12,389 bases of DNA. Origin: Gammaproteobacteria bacterium. Its GTDB lineage: Bacteria > Pseudomonadota > Gammaproteobacteria > SZUA-229. The DNA lies in the NCBI GenBank assembly GCA_011051475.1, contig DRLE01000226.1, forward strand, positions 1-12,389, given 5' to 3'. Below are positions 8,186 to 12,389 of this stretch, piece after piece (within the stretch, counting starts at the first letter, position 1; every line of letters starts with the position of its first letter). The notes below the pieces were generated by a model, which was given only the letters and a program-made list of their open reading frames with translations, was not told the origin of the DNA and did not search any database. A program made the translations under genes and the position numbers.

Positions 8186-8209
8186 TGTTATGACTTCAAT
8201 TGCATAACA
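8186..8209. repeat. Inverted repeat TGTTATG-N10-CATAACA
   Basis: Perfect 7-base arms (8186-8192 and 8203-8209) have centres 17 bases apart. That is a plausible layout for a dimeric regulator, but chance is not excluded in such AT-rich DNA. It lies about 125 bases upstream of the -35 of the H1-like gene. Confidence 0.35.
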
Positions 8210-8264
8210 TTTTTAAATTCAAACGATGTAATGCGCGTTGAAAAAGATAACGAAGCGGTTTAAG

Positions 8265-8280
8265 TGTTTTATTTAAAACA
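8265..8280. repeat. 16-base near-palindrome upstream of the H1-like promoter
   Basis: TGTTTTA and TAAAACA (7-base arms) flank two central bases. It directly precedes the tandem duplication and promoter. It may be an operator, or a product of AT-rich composition. Confidence 0.3.
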
Positions 8281-8281
8281 A

Positions 8282-8321
8282 TAAAAAAGTTTGTAAATTA
8301 TAAAAAAAGTTTGCTAAATTA
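8282..8321. repeat. Imperfect tandem duplication spanning the -35 of the H1-like promoter
   Basis: Copy 1 (8282-8300) and copy 2 (8301-8321) are adjacent and share the pattern TA(n)GTTTG(C)TAAATTA. They differ only by one extra A and one inserted C in copy 2. Copy 2 carries TTGCTA, the proposed -35; copy 1 carries the related TTGTAA. Confidence 0.8.
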
Positions 8322-8338
8322 GAATAACGTTTTATACT
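8311..8338 (+). promoter_or_regulatory. Sigma70-like promoter of the histone H1-like gene
   Basis: TTGCTA (8311-8316, 4 of 6) and TATACT (8333-8338, 5 of 6) are 16 bases apart. Transcription would start near 8345, giving a leader of about 27 bases to the ATG. The A/T-rich upstream sequence could act as an UP element. Confidence 0.6.
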
Positions 8339-8356
8339 TTTGAACGTAACTCACAT

Positions 8357-8363
8357 AAGGGGA
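8357..8363 (+). promoter_or_regulatory. Ribosome binding site of the H1-like gene
   Basis: AAGGGGA, with its last G 9 bases before the ATG at 8372, is the strongest Shine-Dalgarno sequence in the window. It fixes this start and suggests high expression. Confidence 0.75.
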
Positions 8364-8371
8364 CTTCCAAG

Positions 8372-9028
8372 ATGGCTCGTACTACAAAAAAAACTGCTAA
8401 GAAAAAAACCGCAACAAAGAAAAAAGTTGCAGCAAAACGTGTTGTAAAGAAAAAAACAACAGCAAAGAAAAAGGTCGCTGCTAAAAAACCTGTAAAGAAA
8501 AAAGTGGTCAAGAAAAAGGTTGCCAAGAAGAAGGTTGCCAAAAAAGCACCGGCAAGAAAAAAGGTAGCCAAGAAGAAGGTCGCAAAGAAAAAAGTTGTTA
8601 AGAAGAAAGTGGCCAAGAAAAAGGTAGCGAAGAAAAAAGTTGCCAAGAAGAAGGTCGCAAAAAAGGCACCAGCGAAGAAAACAACCGCAGCAGCAAAGAA
8701 AAAGGCAGCAGCAGCCAAAAAGAAGGCCGCCGCTGCAAAAAAAAAAGCGTTAGCCGCAAAAAAGCGGGCCGCCGCAGAGCGTAAGAAAAAAGCGCGTGAA
8801 AATGCGGCGGCAGCCAAGCAGAAACTTCGTGAACGCGTAGCCGCCGCTGCGGAAGCACTGGCAGAAGCCAAGGCTGAAGCGGCGAAAATGGCAAAACGGC
8901 AGAATATGCTGATCAATATGGCAAAGAAGAAGGAGGCCGCAGTGGCCAAATTCGTGGAAAGCTGGACCAAAAAGGAAATGGCCAAGATTGAAAAGGCACT
9001 TAAGCCAAAACGTCGTAAACGTCGTTAG
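8372..9028 (+). CDS. Histone H1-like Lys/Ala-rich nucleoid protein (AlgP/BpH1-like)
   Basis: A 218-residue, very basic, low-complexity protein resembling the C-terminal tail of eukaryotic histone H1 and bacterial H1-like proteins such as Pseudomonas AlgP and Bordetella BpH1. Such proteins bind DNA without strong sequence preference. Three zones are visible: a Lys/Thr/Ala start (1-40), KKKVA pentads (about 41-103) interrupted by APA at 59-61 and 99-101, and AAAKKKA heptads (106-140). A C-terminal zone (~141-218) with Glu, Leu and Met looks helical or coiled and includes KFVESWTKKEM, then the basic end KPKRRKRR. There is no Gly, Asp, Cys, His or Tyr, and no acidic residue before the Glu near 136. 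It has its own promoter, a good ribosome binding site and a terminator, so it is probably monocistronic. A run of ten A (8737-8746) in codons 122-125 may slip. Assignment rests on composition, so orthology to AlgP is not claimed. Confidence 0.85.
   Translation: MARTTKKTAKKKTATKKKVAAKRVVKKKTTAKKKVAAKKPVKKKVVKKKVAKKKVAKKAPARKKVAKKKVAKKKVVKKKVAKKKVAKKKVAKKKVAKKAPAKKTTAAAKKKAAAAKKKAAAAKKKALAAKKRAAAERKKKARENAAAAKQKLRERVAAAAEALAEAKAEAAKMAKRQNMLINMAKKKEAAVAKFVESWTKKEMAKIEKALKPKRRKRR
8492..8680 (+). repeat. 15-base-period coding repeat (KKKVA pentads)
   Basis: Residues 41-103 of the H1-like protein repeat about every five residues. APA interruptions sit 40 residues (120 bases) apart. Copies differ mostly at synonymous positions, such as AAA/AAG and GTT/GTC/GTA, so the array is not freshly expanded and selection seems to hold the peptide pattern. 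Confidence 0.8.
8687..8791 (+). repeat. 21-base-period coding repeat (AAAKKKA heptads)
   Basis: Residues 106-140 change from a five- to a seven-residue period (AAAKKKA, AAAKKKA, AAAKKKA, LAAKKRA, AAERKKK). In a helix this places lysines along repeated turns. The A10 run lies inside this part. Confidence 0.7.
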
Positions 9029-9061
9029 ACTGTATCGCAGAACAGGACCATGTCCTTTCAC

Positions 9062-9093
9062 AAAAGCCACTCACTCCGGTGAGTGGCTTTTTT
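9062..9093 (+). terminator. Rho-independent terminator of the H1-like gene
   Basis: A perfect 9-base stem, GCCACTCAC (9066-9074) with GTGAGTGGC (9079-9087), has loop TCCG and is followed by six T. The AAAA before the stem can pair with the first T residues. It begins 33 bases after the stop. Confidence 0.92.
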
Positions 9094-9096
9094 GGT

Positions 9097-9102
9097 TATA
9101 CT
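9097..9102 (+). promoter_or_regulatory. Candidate -10 element of xerD
   Basis: TATACT (5 of 6 consensus bases) ends 6 bases before the A of the xerD ATG. The expected -35 position falls in the preceding terminator hairpin and matches poorly. If real, transcription would start at or within a base or two of the start codon. Confidence 0.35.
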
Positions 9103-9108
9103 TCCTTT

Positions 9109-10050
9109 ATGTCAAAATTTGACCGTCTGAACAAATCCGAGCAGCAGCTGCTTGAAAACTTTTTCGACCATCTGTGGATGGAGAGTGGTTTAAGTGAAAA
9201 CACGCTAAGCGCCTATCGCAATGACCTGGCCGGTTTTGCCCTGTGGCTGAAGCAGAAGCAGACCGGCCTGCTTGGCGTCAGTACCGCCACCATTCAGGAC
9301 TTTCTTGCCTGGAACTACCAGCAGAAACAGAAGCGACGTTCGGTTGCGCGCATGCTGTCGACTCTGCGCCGGTTCTATCTTTTTCTGCTGCGGGAAAACC
9401 GCATACAGGAAGACCCGACGCGTCTGCTGGAATCTCCCAGGGGTGAACGCAGTCTGCCGGTTTCGCTGAACGAGCAGCAGGTTGAAAATCTGCTGACAGC
9501 ACCCGATATTAACGATGATCTTGGCCTGCGTGATCGCGCCATGCTGGAGCTGCTTTATGCCACCGGCCTGCGCGTGAGTGAACTGGTCGGCCTGCAGACC
9601 ACACAGATTGCCATGGAGCAGGGTGTTATCCGGGTGGTGGGCAAGGGTAACAAGGAACGACTGGTGCCGGTCGGAGAGGTAGCGCTTGACTGGCTGCAGA
9701 AATACTACCGTCAGGCCAGGCCGCAACTGCTGCATTCCGCCAGCCGGCAGAAAACAGCCGGGCAACTGAGCAGTGCCGTGTTTGTCACCCGCCGTGGCGG
9801 TGCCATGACCCGGCAGGCCTTCTGGTACATGGTGAAGCGCTACGCGTCTGTGGCCGGTATTGATTCCGAGCAGCTTTCACCGCATACCCTGCGTCATGCT
9901 TTCGCCACTCATCTGCTCAATCATGGCGCCGATTTGCGCGTGGTGCAGATGCTGCTGGGGCACAGCGATATTTCCACCACGCAGATCTATACCCATGTGG
10001 CAGACCGGCGTCTGCGCGATATGTACCACAAGCACCATCCCCGTGCCTGA
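9109..10050 (+). CDS. xerD: Site-specific tyrosine recombinase XerD
   Basis: XerD acts with XerC at dif to resolve chromosome dimers before division, under FtsK control. The 313 residues contain an N-terminal SAM-like core-binding domain (about 10-105; ENFFDHLWMESGLSENTLSAY) and a C-terminal catalytic domain. The catalytic set is complete: R155 (TGLRVSEL), K179 (VGKGNKERLVPV), H259 and R262 (SPHTLRHAF), H285 (LLGHSD) and nucleophile Y294 (TTQIYTHV). The C-terminus HKHHPRA and SPHTLRHAFATHLLNHGADLR point to XerD rather than XerC. The protein is about 15 residues longer than E. coli XerD; part of this is a small insertion near 212-220. The ATG at 9109 is chosen because a GTG at 9079 would start inside the terminator stem. 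No Shine-Dalgarno is present. The next gene, dsbC, repeats the xerD-dsbC pairing of E. coli. Confidence 0.96.
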   Translation: MSKFDRLNKSEQQLLENFFDHLWMESGLSENTLSAYRNDLAGFALWLKQKQTGLLGVSTATIQDFLAWNYQQKQKRRSVARMLSTLRRFYLFLLRENRIQEDPTRLLESPRGERSLPVSLNEQQVENLLTAPDINDDLGLRDRAMLELLYATGLRVSELVGLQTTQIAMEQGVIRVVGKGNKERLVPVGEVALDWLQKYYRQARPQLLHSASRQKTAGQLSSAVFVTRRGGAMTRQAFWYMVKRYASVAGIDSEQLSPHTLRHAFATHLLNHGADLRVVQMLLGHSDISTTQIYTHVADRRLRDMYHKHHPRA

Positions 10051-10120
10051 CACGGGCGGTGTTCATGCAAGAGATTCCCTGGATAAAAAAACTGCTGTAT
10101 CAGGATTTTGCGGAATTAAC

Positions 10121-10126
10121 TATAAT
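10121..10126 (+). promoter_or_regulatory. Candidate -10 element for dsbC
   Basis: A perfect TATAAT 70 bases after the xerD stop is followed directly by GCGCGC, a GC-rich discriminator. No good -35 lies 16-18 bases upstream (GTATCA or TATCAG). The leader to the dsbC ATG would be about 49 bases. This suggests dsbC is not solely dependent on xerD transcription. Confidence 0.5.
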
Positions 10127-10181
10127 GCGCGCTGTCCTATCAGCCAGATACCTGGATTCAACTACCTAACATGTGCAAACT

Positions 10182-10907
10182 ATGAAACAATTTTCCCCGT
10201 TCCCTGTAATTCTGTTTATTACCTCACTGCTGACCTCGTTCTCTGCGACAGCCGAAAATTCGTCCGAAGGTGTAGAAAAGCTGAGGCAGTCACTGGCCAG
10301 AACCATGCCAGCGGTCAAACCCACGCGGATTTCCGCAACACCTGTTGAAGGCCTCTATGAGGTTGTTGTCGGTTCGCAGGTTGTTTATATGAGCGATGAC
10401 GCCCGTTACATGATCGAAGGTGACCTCTACGATCTGAAAACCAAGCGTAATGTCAGCGAGGAGGCCAAGTCCACCATACGCCTTGCTGCCCTGGAAAAGC
10501 TGGGTGAAAAGAACATGCTGGTGTACAGACCGAAAAAGGTCGAGAACGTTATTACCGTGGTGACCGATATTGACTGTCCCTACTGTCGCCGCCTGCACAG
10601 CGAGATTCCGAAGTACATGGAAAAGAACGTCGAGGTCCGTTATGTGTTCATGCCCCTGAAAGGCACGGCTGATATGAAGAAAACCGTTAGTGTCTGGTGT
10701 GCGGACAATCAGCAGGAAGCATTGAATAATGCCAAGGCCGGTGGTGAGGTCGAGGAGAAAACCTGCGACAACCCGATCAAACAGCACCTGGCGCTCGCCC
10801 GTGAGCTTGGCGTTCGCGGTACCCCCGCCATTATTCTTGAAAACGGCGAGCTGCTCCCCGGATACGTGCCGGTTGACAAGCTGGTTGCCGAAATCCGCAA
10901 GAAATAA
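10182..10907 (+). CDS. dsbC: Periplasmic thiol:disulfide interchange protein (disulfide isomerase) DsbC
   Basis: DsbC is a V-shaped periplasmic homodimer that reshuffles wrong disulfides and is kept reduced by DsbD. The 241-residue precursor starts MKQFSPFPVILFITSLLTSFSATA, a signal peptide with probable cleavage after about residue 24. An N-terminal dimerisation domain follows (VEGLYEVVVGSQVVYMSDDARYMIEGDLYDL), then a linker and the thioredoxin domain. The active site is DCPYCRR (C132/C135); the cis-proline loop is RGTP (P215). A second cysteine pair, C173/C195, matches the structural disulfide of E. coli DsbC. The CPYC active site differs from E. coli DsbC (CGYC) and matches DsbG, but the length and helical linker fit DsbC. 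The ATG at 10182 is preferred over an in-frame GTG at 10173 because it starts the signal peptide directly; neither has a clear Shine-Dalgarno. Confidence 0.93.
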   Translation: MKQFSPFPVILFITSLLTSFSATAENSSEGVEKLRQSLARTMPAVKPTRISATPVEGLYEVVVGSQVVYMSDDARYMIEGDLYDLKTKRNVSEEAKSTIRLAALEKLGEKNMLVYRPKKVENVITVVTDIDCPYCRRLHSEIPKYMEKNVEVRYVFMPLKGTADMKKTVSVWCADNQQEALNNAKAGGEVEEKTCDNPIKQHLALARELGVRGTPAIILENGELLPGYVPVDKLVAEIRKK

Positions 10908-10929
10908 GCGAACACAACAGGCTTGTCAT

Positions 10930-10973
10930 ACAGGGCCGCGCCGGAGCGTTTCCGGCGCGGCCCTGTCATTTTC
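10930..10973 (+). terminator. Hairpin terminator after dsbC
   Basis: A perfect 16-base GC-rich stem (10930-10945 with 10951-10966) closes loop GCGTT, 22 bases after the dsbC stop. The following CATTTTCC is only a weak T tract, so it may end transcripts partly or protect the mRNA 3' end. Confidence 0.75.
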
Positions 10974-10997
10974 CGTGTTCCTTTCAGGCGGGGCAGG

Positions 10998-11006
10998 TGA
11001 TAAAGT
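10998..11006 (+). promoter_or_regulatory. Weak candidate extended -10 promoter for parE
   Basis: TGATAAAGT carries the TGN extension with TAAAGT (4 of 6), between the dsbC hairpin and parE. No good -35 was found. It is listed because parE needs a start point downstream of that hairpin. Confidence 0.25.
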
Positions 11007-11037
11007 AGCGCACCATATTCCGTGCGGTTTTCCCTGT

Positions 11038-11071
11038 AACAACAAGCAATAACAAACAACAAGCAATAACA
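11038..11071 (+). repeat. Perfect 17-base tandem repeat (two copies) in the parE leader
   Basis: AACAACAAGCAATAACA occurs twice with no gap (11038-11054 and 11055-11071), 23 bases before the parE ATG. The units are identical, are CAA-rich and contain only one T per copy, so the mRNA leader should be mostly unstructured. Confidence 0.9.
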
Positions 11072-11094
11072 GCCCTACAGAGTGTAATAATCGA

Positions 11095-12389
11095 ATGAGC
11101 AACTACGATGCCTCGGCCATTGAGGTATTAACAGGTCTTGAACCGGTGCAGAAGCGCCCGGGCATGTATACCGACACCAGCCGTCCCAACCACCTCGCGC
11201 AGGAGGTCATCGATAACAGTGTCGACGAGGCCATTGCCGGGCATGCGAAAAAAATCGAGGTTGTGCTGCACAAGGACGGTTCGCTCAGCGTCACCGATGA
11301 CGGCCGCGGCATGCCGGTGGATATCCACCCGGAAGAGGGCATACCCGGGGTCGAGGTCATCCTCACCCGACTGCATGCCGGCGGCAAGTTCTCCAATAAA
11401 AACTACAAGTTCTCCGGCGGCCTGCACGGCGTCGGGGTTTCCGTGGTCAATGCGCTGTCATCGAAGGTGGATGTGGAAGTGCGCCGTGACGGCAATGTCT
11501 ATCAGATGTCGTTCAAGCACGGCGCCAGGGTCGGCAAGCTGAAAAAAACCGGCACCGTGGGCAAGCGCAATACCGGCACCACCATCCGTTTCTGGCCGGA
11601 GAAAAAATATTTCGACACGCCGAGCTTTTCGGTGAGCAAGCTCAAACATGTGCTGCGCGCCAAGGCGGTGCTGTGCCCGGGGCTGCTGGTCAGCTTTGTC
11701 GAGGAGAAAAGCGGCGAAAAGGAAAGCTGGTGCTATGAAGGCGGCCTGGCCGACTACCTGGGCGAAAACCTGTTCGAGCGCGAATGCATGCCGCAGGAGC
11801 CTTTTGTCGGCAGCATGGCCGGCAATACCGAGGCCGTGGACTGGGCCCTGACCTGGGCGCTGGATGCCGGCGAACTGACCACCGAGTCCTATGTCAACCT
11901 GATTCCGACGGCGCAGGGTGGCACCCATGTCAACGGTCTGCGCACCGGCCTGACCGAGGCCCTGCGCGAGTTCTGCGAAATTCGCAGCCTGTTGCCGCGC
12001 GGCGTCAAGCTCAGCCCGGAGGATGTCTGGGACCGGGTCTGTTACGTGCTTTCGGTCAAGCTGGCCGATCCGCAGTTTTCCGGGCAGACCAAGGAACGCC
12101 TGTCTTCGCGCGAATGCGCCGCCTTCGTTTCCGGCGTGGTCAAGGATGCCTTCAGCCTGTGGCTGAACCAGCACACCGAGGCCGGCGAGGCCATTGCCAT
12201 GCTGGCCATCGAAAACGCGCAGAAACGCCTGCGCGCCGGCAAGAAGGTGGTGCGCAAGAAGGTCACCACGGGCCCGGCGCTGCCGGGCAAGCTGTCCGAC
12301 TGTTCCTCGCAGGACCCGATGCGCTCCGAGCTGTTTCTGGTGGAAGGTGACTCGGCCGGCGGCAGCGCCAAGCAGGCACGCGACCGCGA
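11095..12389 (+). CDS. parE: DNA topoisomerase IV subunit B ParE, N-terminal two thirds (runs off the right edge)
   Basis: ParE is the ATPase subunit of topoisomerase IV, which with ParC decatenates daughter chromosomes. 431 codons are present without a stop; the family is about 630 long. The GHKL ATPase domain shows EVIDNSVDEAIAGH (37-50, catalytic E37 and Mg-binding N41), VTDDGRGMP (66-74), AGGKFSNKNYKFSGGLHGVGVS (from 95) and NTGTTIRFWP (159-168). The transducer domain carries FSGQTKERLSS (328-338), with the ATP-sensing K333. The TOPRIM domain begins at FLVEGDSAGGSAKQARDR (414-431), with metal-binding E417. SAKQARDR fits ParE; GyrB usually has SAKQGRD. The ATG at 11095 gives the family start MSNYDASAIEVLTGLEPVQKR. 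No strong Shine-Dalgarno precedes it, only the CAA-rich repeat leader. Its placement after dsbC looks independent, since a hairpin separates them. Confidence 0.96.
   Translation, partial: MSNYDASAIEVLTGLEPVQKRPGMYTDTSRPNHLAQEVIDNSVDEAIAGHAKKIEVVLHKDGSLSVTDDGRGMPVDIHPEEGIPGVEVILTRLHAGGKFSNKNYKFSGGLHGVGVSVVNALSSKVDVEVRRDGNVYQMSFKHGARVGKLKKTGTVGKRNTGTTIRFWPEKKYFDTPSFSVSKLKHVLRAKAVLCPGLLVSFVEEKSGEKESWCYEGGLADYLGENLFERECMPQEPFVGSMAGNTEAVDWALTWALDAGELTTESYVNLIPTAQGGTHVNGLRTGLTEALREFCEIRSLLPRGVKLSPEDVWDRVCYVLSVKLADPQFSGQTKERLSSRECAAFVSGVVKDAFSLWLNQHTEAGEAIAMLAIENAQKRLRAGKKVVRKKVTTGPALPGKLSDCSSQDPMRSELFLVEGDSAGGSAKQARDR

Larger units (their letters stand above)
8043..8371. other. AT-rich divergent intergenic region between gnd and the histone H1-like gene
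   Basis: These 329 bases separate two divergent genes and contain no credible ORF. They are much richer in A/T than the genes on either side. They hold the promoter, tandem duplication and ribosome binding site of the H1-like gene, two inverted repeats and a Pho-box-like direct repeat (AAATGTAA at 8112-8119 and 8123-8130). I found no convincing -35/-10 pair for gnd on the minus strand. Confidence 0.7.

Noticed and set aside
8492..8680. Possible CRISPR or mobile repeat array, suggested by the regular 15-base period
   Set aside because: The repeats are in frame, encode KKKVA, vary synonymously and have no spacers; they are a coding repeat.
8332..8985. 217-codon minus-strand frame rich in Phe, Ala and Leu, resembling a membrane protein
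   Set aside because: It is the reverse complement of Lys/Ala repeats (AAG/AAA read as CTT/TTT), so the hydrophobic look is a composition artefact. The plus strand has the promoter, ribosome binding site and terminator.
9079..9108. Upstream GTG start for xerD adding ten residues
   Set aside because: The GTG lies in the 3' arm of the H1-like terminator, and the extra residues are not part of the XerD fold. ATG 9109 fits the family start.
10173..10181. GTG start for dsbC three codons upstream
   Set aside because: The ATG at 10182 begins directly with a normal signal peptide (Met-Lys start); the extra Met-Gln-Thr adds nothing and has no ribosome binding site.
8372..12389. Defence island, toxin-antitoxin pair or integron suggested by the tyrosine recombinase
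   Set aside because: The recombinase has the XerD C-terminus and the conserved dsbC neighbour. No attC sites, cassettes, transposase or toxin-like small genes were seen.

Overview
The window reads as chromosomal DNA of a gammaproteobacterium of moderate-to-high GC content. The support is a XerD ending in the enterobacterial-type HHPRA tail, a xerD-dsbC gene pair, a proteobacterial ParE, and a two-domain-start GlgB. The genus cannot be fixed from the sequence. A non-enteric, glycogen-storing lineage is likely, because the glycogen cluster carries a GH57 enzyme and its GlgC lacks the lysine that binds fructose-1,6-bisphosphate in E. coli.

Left two thirds (1-8042, minus strand): a carbon-storage and sugar-phosphate block, transcribed right to left as gnd, glk, glgC, GH57 hydrolase, malQ, glgB. 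glgB runs off the left edge. From glk onward the genes are tightly packed: glk and glgC overlap by ATGA, and the later gaps are 21, 70 and 24 bases. This looks like one operon for making ADP-glucose, branching the glucan, remodelling or degrading it, and re-phosphorylating free glucose. gnd stands 199 bases upstream of glk and may be a separate unit. No glycogen synthase (glgA) or phosphorylase (glgP) lies inside the window.

Middle (8043-8371): an AT-rich divergent intergenic region. It holds a sigma70-like promoter for the rightward gene, a tandem duplication that includes its -35 element, two inverted repeats, and a Pho-box-like direct repeat facing gnd.

Right third (8372-12389, plus strand): genes of chromosome structure and maintenance plus one of periplasmic folding. 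In order they are a Lys/Ala-rich histone H1-like protein, xerD (dimer resolution), dsbC (disulfide isomerase) and the 5' two thirds of parE (topoisomerase IV). Strong hairpins follow the H1-like gene and dsbC.

No mobile element, CRISPR array, tRNA or rRNA was seen, and nothing looks like a new defence or biosynthetic system. The points most worth a second look are a run of ten A in the H1-like gene (slippage in either direction would leave only the basic domain), the GH57 enzyme of unknown specificity, the altered GlgC regulatory residue, a probable leaderless xerD start abutting a terminator, and a perfect 17-bp tandem repeat in the parE leader.
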